Shown: in pieces, positions 43,663 to 51,935 of the stretch
Position numbering within the stretch: the first letter of the stretch is position 1
Layout of the letters: each line of letters opens with the position of its first letter
Assembly: GCA_000024525.1 (NCBI GenBank)
Contig: CP001769.1
Span: 6,853,001 to 6,917,000, forward strand
DNA: 64,000 nt
Source of the DNA: Spirosoma linguale DSM 74
GTDB taxonomy: Bacteria; Bacteroidota; Bacteroidia; Cytophagales; Spirosomataceae
Direction: 5' to 3'
The notes under the pieces: model-generated
Told to the model about the DNA's origin: nothing
Database searches by the model: none
Seen by the model: only the letters and a program-made list of their open reading frames with translations
Program-made: the position numbers and the translations under genes

Positions 43663-44124
43663 ATGGCTACCGCTTCTATAGTTAAACAAGTTGATATTCG
43701 TAATCGTCGGGCTTCCTTTGAGTATTCGTTTCTTGAAACTTATACGGCCGGTATTGTCCTGACGGGTACCGAAATAAAGTCCGTTCGGCAGGGGAAAGTA
43801 AACTTGCAGGACGCTTACTGCCTGATTCATGGTGATGAGCTGTTTATCCGCCAGATGAGCATATCCATTTATACTGAAGGCACGCACTATAATCATGAAC
43901 CCCTTCGGGATCGTAAACTGCTGCTGACAAAGCGTGAAATCAGGCGGCTTACTGAGAAGTTGAAAGACCAGGGACTCACCATTGTGCCCATTCGTATGTT
44001 CACAAGCGAGCGGGGTTTTGCTAAAGTGGAAATAGCCCTCGCAAAGGGTAAAAAATTATACGACAAACGAGATAGCATTAAGGAGCGTGACGTAGAACGG
44101 GAGATGCAGCGGGAACGGTATTAA
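43663..44124 (+). CDS. smpB: SsrA-binding protein SmpB
   Basis: SmpB binds tmRNA and brings it to stalled ribosomes for trans-translation. The 153-residue protein has the OB-fold with NRRASFEYSFLETYTAGIVL (from residue 13), TEIKSVRQGKVNLQDAYC and LFIRQMSISIYTEG, plus the basic C-terminal tail KGKKLYDKRDSIKERDVERE that acts in the decoding site. Length and motifs are canonical. It is preceded by the compound palindrome and followed by an HNH nuclease gene. Confidence 0.97.
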   Translation: MATASIVKQVDIRNRRASFEYSFLETYTAGIVLTGTEIKSVRQGKVNLQDAYCLIHGDELFIRQMSISIYTEGTHYNHEPLRDRKLLLTKREIRRLTEKLKDQGLTIVPIRMFTSERGFAKVEIALAKGKKLYDKRDSIKERDVEREMQRERY

Positions 44125-44299
44125 CGATAAATTGTATTAAAAAATAGTATTTTTATAGAGTAATAAGGTGCCATTCTATTCGCCCGTGTAGTTTGCCGGA
44201 AATTTTATGTATTTATCACTACGTTAATTTTTACCATAGGTATTGCCGTTATGTGGATAACTCTGTAACTTGCTACCGTACAGAGGCTCTAAACGCGAT
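44125..44299. other. Gap between smpB and HNH gene
   Basis: The 175-base AT-rich stretch holds no gene that I can see. A small A/T-rich hairpin (TATTAAAAAATAGTATTTTTAT) just after smpB could terminate it. No clear promoter motif was found. Confidence 0.3.
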
Positions 44300-44815
44300 A
44301 TGGGTAGGAAAGTATTAGTCTTAAATCAAGATTACAGTGCATTCAGCATCTGCTCCGTTCCCAAAGCATTCTTGCTGGTCTATTTGGATAAAGCAGAACT
44401 TGTTGCAGAATCTGAGCAGTTCATGCTTCGAACCGTTTCGGCGGAATACCCGATGCCGTCAGTTATTCGTCTTCACCGGTACGTTAGTCTTCCTTACAAA
44501 GGAGTAATGCTCACCAGACAGAATATCTTTAAGCGCGACGGACATCATTGTCAGTATTGTGGCACAACAGAAGACTTAACGCTTGATCACGTACTGCCAA
44601 AATCGAGAGGGGGTAAGACCAGTTGGGATAACCTGGCAACTGCCTGCAAGCGATGCAACTCCCGAAAAGGCGATTACACGCCGGAGGAAGCAAATCTCAA
44701 ACTACGTCAAAAACCATTTAAGCCAACATTCCTGGTTTTCCTAAGGGAGTTTTCCGGCTCGCTGGAGCAAAGCTGGATGCCATTCCTGGCTAAGAAGGAA
44801 AAAGCGTTTAAATAA
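44300..44815 (+). CDS. HNH endonuclease
   Basis: From the ATG at 44300 (MGRKVLVLNQDYSAFSI) it has ~171 residues; an upstream in-frame TTG is less likely. The HNH/McrA zinc finger is plain: RDGHHCQYCGTTEDLTLDHVLPKSRGGKTSWDNL with the catalytic DH, and ACKRCNSRKGD with the closing CxxC-type pair. The N-terminal VLVLNQDYSAFSICS is shared with a conserved chromosomal HNH family found beside housekeeping genes in Bacteroidota and cyanobacteria. Nuclease function is likely; its cellular task is not known. Confidence 0.92.
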   Translation: MGRKVLVLNQDYSAFSICSVPKAFLLVYLDKAELVAESEQFMLRTVSAEYPMPSVIRLHRYVSLPYKGVMLTRQNIFKRDGHHCQYCGTTEDLTLDHVLPKSRGGKTSWDNLATACKRCNSRKGDYTPEEANLKLRQKPFKPTFLVFLREFSGSLEQSWMPFLAKKEKAFK

Positions 44816-44828
44816 GGGTAATTATCTG

Positions 44829-44917
44829 AAAGGTAAATAAGTGCAGTGGGTGGAGTAAGTAGAGTAAGGCCTAAAGAGCCTCTCTACTTACTCCACCCAC
44901 TGCACTTATTTACCTTT
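44829..44917. repeat. Perfect 36-bp inverted repeat after the HNH gene
   Basis: Arms 44829-44864 and 44882-44917 are perfectly complementary over 36 bp around a 17-base loop that itself contains AGGC/GCCT. The arm begins AAAGGTAAATAAGTGCAGTG. It lies 13 bases after the HNH stop codon and about 60 bases upstream of the rpsA promoter. Confidence 0.9.
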
Positions 44918-44974
44918 GGTCCTCAATCTCAAAGAGTTTTGCCTCTTTCGAAACTTTTTTACAAAAGCATTTGC

Positions 44975-44982
44975 TATCTTTG
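44975..44982 (+). promoter_or_regulatory. -7 box of rpsA
   Basis: TATCTTTG matches TAnnTTTG, ~95 bases before the rpsA start. Upstream T-rich CTTTTTT at 44954-44960 is at the -33 distance but is not TTG. A leader of about 85 nt would be made. Confidence 0.6.
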
Positions 44983-45031
44983 CAATCCTTTTTCAAAAGG
45001 AAAAATTTCACAACTAAAGTCAGTCCGCCAT

Positions 45032-45076
45032 TGACCCACGGGCTGATGTACTGAGGGGGTCAGGGAAACTTTTTTT
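45032..45076 (+). promoter_or_regulatory. Leader hairpin and T7 run directly before rpsA start
   Basis: TGACCC (45032-45037) can pair with GGGTCA (45057-45062) around an ACGGGCTGATGTACTGAG-type loop, and seven T (45070-45076) precede the ATG at 45077. It has the look of an attenuator or an S1-binding leader, where S1 could control its own synthesis. No Shine-Dalgarno is present, as usual in Bacteroidota. Confidence 0.4.
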
Positions 45077-46864
45077 ATGAGCAAAACGCAGCAACGCGAA
45101 CTGCCGGCATTTGATTGGGACCGGGCAGACAACAAAGGGTTTGGAAGCGGCTATTCGGTTGAAGAACACAACCGGATGTTAGAACTTTACGACAACACAC
45201 TGTCGGAAGTTAAAGAGAAAGAAGTGGTAATGGGAACCGTCGTTGGGATAACGGATCGGGAAGTACTACTCAACATCGGCTTCAAGTCGGATGGCTTAGT
45301 GCCAGCTTCTGAATTCCGGGATATGCCGGACCTGAAGATGGGTGATGAAATTGAAGTTTACGTAGAAAATCAGGAAGACCCGAACGGTCAGCTGGTGCTT
45401 TCTCGCAAAAAGGCGAAAGTGATCACTGCCTGGCAGAAAATCCAGCGTGCTCTGGACGAAGACCTCGTTATCGATGGTTTCGTTAAGCGCCGGACAAAGG
45501 GTGGCCTGATCGTTGATATTTTCAGCATTGAAGCGTTCTTGCCAGGTTCGCAGATCGACGTGAAGCCAATTCGCGATTTCGACATCTTCGTTGGTAAGAA
45601 AATGGAGGTTAAAGTCGTTAAGATCAACTATGCAAATGACAACGTAGTCGTTTCGCACAAAGTCCTGATCGAGAAAGACCTCGAAGCACAACGTGCACAA
45701 ATCCTGAACAACCTCGAAAAAGGTCAGGTACTGGAAGGCGTTATCAAGAACATGACCAACTTTGGTGTGTTCATCGATCTTGGTGGCGTAGATGGTCTGT
45801 TGCACATCACGGATATTTCGTGGGGTCGTATCAGCCACCCATCCGAAGTACTGCACCTCGACCAGAAAGTCAACGTGGTTGTACTCGACTTCGACGAAGA
45901 CAAGAAGCGTATTTCGCTGGGCATGAAGCAACTTCAGGCTCACCCATGGGATGCTCTGGTTGAAGACATTCAGGTTGGTTCGAAAGTGAAAGGTAAAATC
46001 GTGAACGTAGCTGATTACGGCGCGTTCCTCGAAATTCAGCCTGGTGTTGAAGGCCTGATCCACGTATCAGAAATGTCGTGGTCGCAGCACCTGCGCAACC
46101 CACAGGAATTCCTGAAAGTTGGTGACGAAGTAGAAGCACAAGTGCTGACGCTGGACCGTAACGACCGTAAAATGTCGTTGGGCATCAAACAACTGACGGA
46201 AGATCCATGGACTCGTCCGGAACTGCGCACCAAATACGCCGTTGGCACCAAGCACAAAGGCATGGTACGTAACCTGACAAACTTCGGCCTGTTCCTCGAA
46301 CTGGAAGAAGGTATCGATGGTCTGGTACACGTGTCTGACCTGTCGTGGACGAAGAAGGTGAAACATCCTTCGGATTTCATTAAGGTTGGCGACGAACTCG
46401 AAGTGCTGGTACTTGAACTGGATGTTGACAACCGTCGTCTGGCGCTGGGTCACAAGCAACTCGAAGAAAATCCTTGGGATACGTTCGAAACCGTATTCGC
46501 CGTTGGTACCGTACACCGTTGCACAATTCTGAACAAGAACGACAAGATGGCTACCCTCGAACTGCCGTATGGTATCGAAGGTTTCTCGTCACTCAAGAAT
46601 CTGGGCAAAGAAGATGGTACCTTCGCTGAAGTTGGCGAAACGCTTGACTTCAAAGTAACGGAATTCTCGAAAGAAGAGAAGCGTATCATGCTCTCGCACA
46701 CGAAGACGTGGCAGGAGAAGAACGAGCCAGTAAAAGAGCAGAAAGCACCTAAGGCCGCTCCGGCAAAATCGTCGTCCGCACCAGCTCAGGCTGAGCGTGG
46801 CGCTACGCTGGGTGATCTTGATGCACTGGCTGCATTGAAAGAGCAACTGGAAGGCCGCAACTAG
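45077..46864 (+). CDS. rpsA: 30S ribosomal protein S1
   Basis: S1 binds mRNA on the small subunit and matters for initiation on leaders without Shine-Dalgarno sites. The 595-residue protein has six S1 OB-folds, for example MGTVVGITDREVLLNIGFKSDG, LEGVIKNMTNFGVFIDLGGV, GKIVNVADYGAFLEIQPGV and HKGMVRNLTNFGLFLELEEG, each with GLVHVSDLSW-like ends. The C-terminal ~40 residues are Lys/Ala/Pro-rich. The codon use here is more uniform (GAAC, CGT, GGT) than in neighbours, as expected of a highly expressed gene. A strong terminator follows. Confidence 0.97.
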   Translation: MSKTQQRELPAFDWDRADNKGFGSGYSVEEHNRMLELYDNTLSEVKEKEVVMGTVVGITDREVLLNIGFKSDGLVPASEFRDMPDLKMGDEIEVYVENQEDPNGQLVLSRKKAKVITAWQKIQRALDEDLVIDGFVKRRTKGGLIVDIFSIEAFLPGSQIDVKPIRDFDIFVGKKMEVKVVKINYANDNVVVSHKVLIEKDLEAQRAQILNNLEKGQVLEGVIKNMTNFGVFIDLGGVDGLLHITDISWGRISHPSEVLHLDQKVNVVVLDFDEDKKRISLGMKQLQAHPWDALVEDIQVGSKVKGKIVNVADYGAFLEIQPGVEGLIHVSEMSWSQHLRNPQEFLKVGDEVEAQVLTLDRNDRKMSLGIKQLTEDPWTRPELRTKYAVGTKHKGMVRNLTNFGLFLELEEGIDGLVHVSDLSWTKKVKHPSDFIKVGDELEVLVLELDVDNRRLALGHKQLEENPWDTFETVFAVGTVHRCTILNKNDKMATLELPYGIEGFSSLKNLGKEDGTFAEVGETLDFKVTEFSKEEKRIMLSHTKTWQEKNEPVKEQKAPKAAPAKSSSAPAQAERGATLGDLDALAALKEQLEGRN

Positions 46865-46892
46865 AATTAGTTAGTTGGCATCATATTTGATT

Positions 46893-46925
46893 TACCCCTG
46901 GTGTAAGAGCCAGGGGTATTTTTTT
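46893..46925 (+). terminator. Intrinsic terminator of rpsA
   Basis: TACCCCTGG (46893-46901) and CCAGGGGTA (46910-46918) pair across 8 bases, followed by seven T. Confidence 0.95.
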
Positions 46926-47004
46926 GCCAAGGGGTTTCCTTATACCAGATAAAACTCTATCTTTGCACTCCCGAATACAGACATGGGCTGTTTTTGGGCT
47001 AAAA

Positions 47005-47075
47005 GGTTCCGTGGCCGAGTGGCTAGGCAGAGGTCTGCAAAACCTCCTACAGCGGTTCGAATCCGCTCGGAACCT
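47005..47075 (+). tRNA. tRNA-Cys (GCA)
   Basis: A 71-base cloverleaf: acceptor GGTTCCG with CGGAACC, D-arm with GAGTGGCTAGGC, anticodon stem GAGGT/ACCTC with loop CTGCAAA giving anticodon GCA, and T-arm AGCGGTTCGAATCCGCT. The 3' CCA is not encoded. Confidence 0.95.
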
Positions 47076-47087
47076 CACTTTTTTTAG

Positions 47088-47140
47088 AATGCCATTTAAC
47101 CCGCTTTCTACGCAGAATGCCGGTTGAATGGCATTTTTTT
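47088..47140 (+). terminator. Terminator after tRNA-Cys
   Basis: AATGCCATT (47088-47096) pairs with AATGGCATT (47127-47135), with an alternative inner AATGCC (47116-47121), followed by T5. Confidence 0.8.
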
Positions 47141-47241
47141 GTGGTTAATTAGCAATACTCTACACTATCGCAAGGGAGGTTACAATCAGCTTAATTAGAA
47201 ACAATATAAATAAAATGGGGCATGAAATAACTAAAGAGCAA

Positions 47242-47275
47242 TTTTTGCCTATACAGCAATCGTGTCGTACTTTTG
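47242..47275 (+). promoter_or_regulatory. Promoter of the respiratory operon (TTTG-N20-TACTTTTG)
   Basis: TTTG (47244-47247) and TACTTTTG (47268-47275) are 20 bases apart, a near-ideal Bacteroidota promoter 60 bases before the first operon gene actA. No other strong promoter is evident through 64,000. Confidence 0.8.
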
Positions 47276-47335
47276 GGCGCTAATAAAATAGCAGTGCTGA
47301 TTATGTTGATCAACTCAAAAAATATAGTTCATAAA

Positions 47336-48634
47336 ATGAGTCCCTTCTATAAGCTTTGCGTGGCTATCGTCCTATCGCTGACGCTGTTGGTTTCCAACAC
47401 GTCAGTTAAAGCGCAGGATGCGGCAGCAGGTGGTGCTCCAGCCGCTGCTGCGGCTGCTCCTGCGGGCGGTGGTGATGCTGAAAAAGGAAAGACGCTGTTT
47501 ACCAACAACTGCGCACAGTGCCACGCGGTAACAGCCGAAAAAGTAGTTGGACCTGGTCTGAAAGGAATTGAAGAGCGGGCGCCAAGTAAAGATTGGTTGC
47601 ACAAGTGGATTCGGAACTCATCAGCCGTTATTGCCTCAGGTGACGCCTACGCCAATCAGGTATTCAATGCCAATGGTAAGGTTCAAATGTCGAGCTTCCC
47701 GAACTTAACGGATGCTGATATTGATGGAATCCTTGCCTACATCGATCAGGCAGGCAAGCCAGCTGTAGTTGGTACAGTAGCCGGTGGCGACAATACCAAA
47801 AATGCTGGTGGTGCCGGTGGCTCAGGTGCATCTGTTTCGGGAGGTGGACCATCAGAACTGTTCACCTTTGTTTTGGTCGCGCTGTTGATTGTCATGTTAT
47901 TGGTACTTGGCGTTCTGCTAGCTATCGTAACCATTCTGTCGAAAGCAGTAACGCCTTCAACTGCAGATGGTACACTTGCTGCTTCATCATTCGGACAACG
48001 TTTAAAAACCGGTTTGTCAGATGCCTTTAACAATCCAACACTTCGGTCAATCGTTATCTGGCTGTTTTTGCTGGTTGTAACGAAAGCAACCATCGACGGT
48101 GCTTACAGCGTTGGTGTACAGCAGGGTTACGCACCGAAGCAACCTATTGCTTATTCGCACAAGCTGCACGCCGGTCAGTACAAGATTGATTGTAACTACT
48201 GCCACACAGGTGCGCAGAAAGGTAAAAGTGCAACCATTCCTTCGGCAAACATCTGTATGAACTGCCATGGCGTCATCAAAAAAGAGTCGCCAGAAATTCA
48301 AAAGATTTATACGGCGATTGAAAAGAATCAGCCAATTGAATGGGTTCGCGTACACAATTTGCCCGATCTGGCTTATTTTAACCACGCTCAGCACGTAAAC
48401 GTTGGTAATGTAGCGTGCCAGACCTGCCACGGCGAAATTGAAAAAATGGAAGTAGTTGAACAACGGTCGTCGTTAACGATGGGCTGGTGTATCGATTGCC
48501 ACCGCCGGACGGAAGTAAACACCAAAGACAACGCGTACTACGATAAGTTAGTCGCTTTACACAAGAAGGAAAGTAAAGACGCCCTTAAAGTAGCTAACAT
48601 TGGTGGTCTGGAATGTTCTAAATGTCACTATTAA
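47336..48634 (+). CDS. actA: Alternative complex III subunit A, multiheme cytochrome c with N-terminal cytochrome c domain
   Basis: I take the ATG at 47336 because a signal peptide MSPFYKLCVAIVLSLTLLVS...VKAQ starts there; longer starts are unlikely. An Ala/Gly/Pro linker leads to a monoheme domain CAQCH (residues 59-63). A membrane span (~180-205) and another near 245-265 follow. Five further heme sites are CNYCH, CMNCH, CQTCH, CIDCH and CSKCH, so six hemes c in total. ActA takes electrons inside the quinol:cytochrome c reductase ACIII. The extra mono-heme front end could be a built-in cytochrome c handing electrons to the oxidase encoded downstream. Confidence 0.93.
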   Translation: MSPFYKLCVAIVLSLTLLVSNTSVKAQDAAAGGAPAAAAAAPAGGGDAEKGKTLFTNNCAQCHAVTAEKVVGPGLKGIEERAPSKDWLHKWIRNSSAVIASGDAYANQVFNANGKVQMSSFPNLTDADIDGILAYIDQAGKPAVVGTVAGGDNTKNAGGAGGSGASVSGGGPSELFTFVLVALLIVMLLVLGVLLAIVTILSKAVTPSTADGTLAASSFGQRLKTGLSDAFNNPTLRSIVIWLFLLVVTKATIDGAYSVGVQQGYAPKQPIAYSHKLHAGQYKIDCNYCHTGAQKGKSATIPSANICMNCHGVIKKESPEIQKIYTAIEKNQPIEWVRVHNLPDLAYFNHAQHVNVGNVACQTCHGEIEKMEVVEQRSSLTMGWCIDCHRRTEVNTKDNAYYDKLVALHKKESKDALKVANIGGLECSKCHY

Positions 48635-48724
48635 TTTAATGTATAGGAAGGGTTGAAAGGGAGCTTATTCCGTTTCAATTTGCCGCATACAGTCTCATTT
48701 TAACCATTGCCGCATACAACACGC

Positions 48725-51700
48725 ATGGAAAATACATCTAAACGGTATTGGAAAGGGGTTGAAGAATTACGCAATGACGCGACGTTTGTTAAGAACGCCA
48801 ACAGCGAATTTGCTAATCCAGACCTAAGTGAATCATCGAACGACTTGGACGGTCTGCTCGGTGGCTCAAACACCCAACGCCGTGACTTTTTGAAAGTAAT
48901 GGGCTTTGGTATGGCCGCTGTATCGCTGGCAGCCTGCGAAGCCCCGGTTCACAAGGCCATTCCATACATTAACAAGCCAGAGTTTACGTTCCCGTCCATC
49001 TCCGATTACTATGCATCTACGTATAGTGAAGGTGGTGATTATGCGGCCGTACTGGTTGAGACCCGGGAAGGTCGGCCAATTAAAATAGAAGGTAACCCAC
49101 AATCGAGCATAACAAAAGGCGGTACAACTGCCCGTGTTCAGGCCTCCGTTTTGTCATTATATGACATCGACAAGCTGAAAGGACCGAAGCGGGGCGAAAC
49201 CGATATTGACTGGTCAACTGCCGACCGCGAGATTATCAGTCAGCTTAACGCAGCTGCTGCAAAAGGTGCTGGCATTCGGATTGTTACATCAACAATCCTG
49301 AGCCCGGCTACGAAAGCGGTTGTGGCTGACTTCGCTGCTAAGTACCCAACGGCACGCCACATTATGTACGATGCCAACTCGGTATTTGGTCTTGTACAGG
49401 CTAACCAGACATCGTTTGGCAAAGCAGTTATCCCTTCTTACGATTTCAGCAAAGCAGAGACGATTGTTAGCGTTGGCGCTGACTTCCTGGGTACTTGGGT
49501 AGCTCCGCTTGAGTTTATGAACGCCTATGCAAAAGGCCGTAAGATTGGTGCTGTCGGGAATGGTAAGAAAACTATGTCGCGCCATTACCAGTTTGAAACC
49601 GGCCTGTCGATGACGGGTGCTAACGCTGATTACCGGACACCGATCAAACCATCGCAGGAGGGTTTGGTTGTAGCTGCACTTTACAATAAAGTAGCTGCAA
49701 AGCTGGGTGGTACGGCTGTCAGTACGCCATCGGTTACTGTTGAGCACTTAGACAAAGCAGCAGCTGATTTAGCTAAATCACGCGGTAAAGCGTTGGTTGT
49801 TTCCGGCTCGAATGATCCTAACGTTCAGGTCGTTGTCAACGCTCTGAATAACCTGTTGGGTAGCTACGGCAGCACAATTGATATCAACACGCCGGTCAAC
49901 TACCGTCAGGGTAACGACCAGCAGATGAATGCGTTCATCAACGAAGCCAAGGCCGGTCAGGTTGGTGCGGTTCTGTTTTACGGAGCCAACCCAGTATATG
50001 ACCACCCACGGGGAGCTGAGCTGGCAGAAGCATTACCAAAAATTGCTTTGTCAGTATCTTTTGCTGATCGGGCTGATGAAACTGCTTCGTTATCGAAATA
50101 CATTACGCCAGCTCCTCACTACCTGGAGTGCTGGAATGACGCTGAGCCAAAGCAGGGTTACTACAGTCTGACGCAGCCAGCTATCACACTCATCTTCAAA
50201 ACCCGTCAGTTCCAGTCGAGCCTGTTAACATGGGCTGGTAAGCCTGCTGATTATCAGGTATACCTGAAGAACTTCTGGCGGACAACACGGTATCCACAGT
50301 CGACGGGCTTCAGCTCATTCGAGGCTTTCTGGGTACAGTCGCTGAATGATGGTGTATTTGAGCCTAACAAAGCTGCTGCCGCTGCGGGTGGTGCTTCGTT
50401 TGCTGGTAATGTAGCCCAGGCTGCTGCCGGTATCGCCCAGCGGTACAAGCCAACAACCGGTATGGAATTGGCCTTGTACGAATCGGTTGGTGTAGGGACG
50501 GGTGCTATGGCTAACAACCCCTGGTTGCAGGAGCTTCCTGATCCCGTTTCGAAAGCTTGTTGGGATAACTACGCGGCCATTTCGCAGAAGACCGCCAATG
50601 AAATGAAACTGGCCCAGAATGATCTGGTAACGGTTTCCGTGAATGGCAAATCAATTGAATTACCTGTTCTGATTCAACCGGGTCAGGCTGATAATACAGT
50701 ATCTATTGCAGTTGGATACGGTCGTGAGAAAGCAGGTAAATCAGCGAATGGTGTTGGTAAGAATGCTTACCCATTTGCGTCGGTTACCAATGGCACGGTA
50801 AACTTCGCTGCATTCACGGCTACAGTAGCCAAGGCAAGTGGTCGCCACGAAATTGCTCAGACACAAACGCACGATACCGTAATGGGACGTCGCGCTGTGT
50901 TGCAGGAAGCTAAGTTGGCTTCTTACCAGAAGAACCCCAAGGCAGGTCGCTACGAACCGAAGGTACAAACATCTGTAGGACCAACGGACCCAACTGATAT
51001 TACGCTTTGGAATGGCTACGGTAAGCCAAACCACTCATGGGGTATGGTTATTGACCTGAACTCCTGTGTAGGCTGCGGAACATGCGTAGTTGCCTGTAAC
51101 GCTGAAAACAATATTCAGGTTGTTGGTCGTCAGGAAGTGCTCAACCGGCGCGAAATGCACTGGATGCGTATTGACCGGTACTACAGCAGCGACGCCGAAG
51201 CGGAAGATTTCTCAGGTCTAGAAGTTGCTTCGGCTAACCCGGAGATCACCTTCCAGCCGATGCTTTGCCAGCATTGCAGTAATGCACCCTGCGAAACGGT
51301 ATGTCCGGTGCTTGCTACTACACACAGCACAGAAGGGTTGAACCAGATGACGTACAACCGCTGCGTTGGTACTCGTTACTGTGCAAACAACTGCCCATAC
51401 AAAGTGCGTCGTTTCAACTGGTTTAAATACCACGATAACGATAACTACGATTATCATTTCAATAATGACCTGGGCAAAATGGTCATTAACCCGGATGTAA
51501 CAGTTCGTTCGCGCGGTGTTATTGAGAAGTGTTCCTTCTGCGTACAGCGTATTCAGGAAACCAAACTGACGGCTAAGAAAGAACGTCGCCGGTTAGCACC
51601 TGATGAAGTTCAAACCGCCTGTTCGCAAGCTTGTCCAACGGATGCTATCACATTCGGTGATATGAACAATCCGGAAAGCACAATCTCCAAGATTCTGGTT

Positions 51701-51838
51701 GAAGAGATGGAAGGCCGTGCATTCCACGTATTGGAAGAGATCAACGTGAGACCACAAATCTCGTACCTGACCAAGATTCGGAACAAAGACGAAGAAGCTA
51801 AGCAAAACGAGAACGCTCGTCAGGAAACAAACGCATAA
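48725..51838 (+). CDS. actB: Alternative complex III iron-sulfur subunit B
   Basis: The start at 48725 gives MENTSKRYWKGVEEL and a 1,037-residue protein. A twin-arginine signal RRDFLKVMGFGMAAVSLAAC (~50-70) includes a possible lipobox cysteine. The large middle resembles the molybdopterin-oxidoreductase fold without the cofactor, as in ActB. The C-terminal ferredoxin-like part carries four Fe-S cysteine clusters: CVGCGTCVVAC, CQHCSNAPCETVC, CVGTRYCANNCPYKVRR and CSFC...CSQACPT. In ACIII this subunit faces the periplasm and links hemes to clusters. It lies 90 bases after actA. Confidence 0.95.
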   Translation: MENTSKRYWKGVEELRNDATFVKNANSEFANPDLSESSNDLDGLLGGSNTQRRDFLKVMGFGMAAVSLAACEAPVHKAIPYINKPEFTFPSISDYYASTYSEGGDYAAVLVETREGRPIKIEGNPQSSITKGGTTARVQASVLSLYDIDKLKGPKRGETDIDWSTADREIISQLNAAAAKGAGIRIVTSTILSPATKAVVADFAAKYPTARHIMYDANSVFGLVQANQTSFGKAVIPSYDFSKAETIVSVGADFLGTWVAPLEFMNAYAKGRKIGAVGNGKKTMSRHYQFETGLSMTGANADYRTPIKPSQEGLVVAALYNKVAAKLGGTAVSTPSVTVEHLDKAAADLAKSRGKALVVSGSNDPNVQVVVNALNNLLGSYGSTIDINTPVNYRQGNDQQMNAFINEAKAGQVGAVLFYGANPVYDHPRGAELAEALPKIALSVSFADRADETASLSKYITPAPHYLECWNDAEPKQGYYSLTQPAITLIFKTRQFQSSLLTWAGKPADYQVYLKNFWRTTRYPQSTGFSSFEAFWVQSLNDGVFEPNKAAAAAGGASFAGNVAQAAAGIAQRYKPTTGMELALYESVGVGTGAMANNPWLQELPDPVSKACWDNYAAISQKTANEMKLAQNDLVTVSVNGKSIELPVLIQPGQADNTVSIAVGYGREKAGKSANGVGKNAYPFASVTNGTVNFAAFTATVAKASGRHEIAQTQTHDTVMGRRAVLQEAKLASYQKNPKAGRYEPKVQTSVGPTDPTDITLWNGYGKPNHSWGMVIDLNSCVGCGTCVVACNAENNIQVVGRQEVLNRREMHWMRIDRYYSSDAEAEDFSGLEVASANPEITFQPMLCQHCSNAPCETVCPVLATTHSTEGLNQMTYNRCVGTRYCANNCPYKVRRFNWFKYHDNDNYDYHFNNDLGKMVINPDVTVRSRGVIEKCSFCVQRIQETKLTAKKERRRLAPDEVQTACSQACPTDAITFGDMNNPESTISKILVEEMEGRAFHVLEEINVRPQISYLTKIRNKDEEAKQNENARQETNA

Positions 51839-51935
51839 ATAAATCACACGTTACGCCGGTTGGTTTTAGAACAATCTGGACTCACAAAGCGTAATTTGTC
51901 TATCGTAAATCATACATCGTAAATAAGTAAATTAT

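Noticed and set aside
46924..47127. Open frame spanning the tRNA-Cys gene
   Set aside because: It runs through tRNA and terminator, so it is not a real gene.
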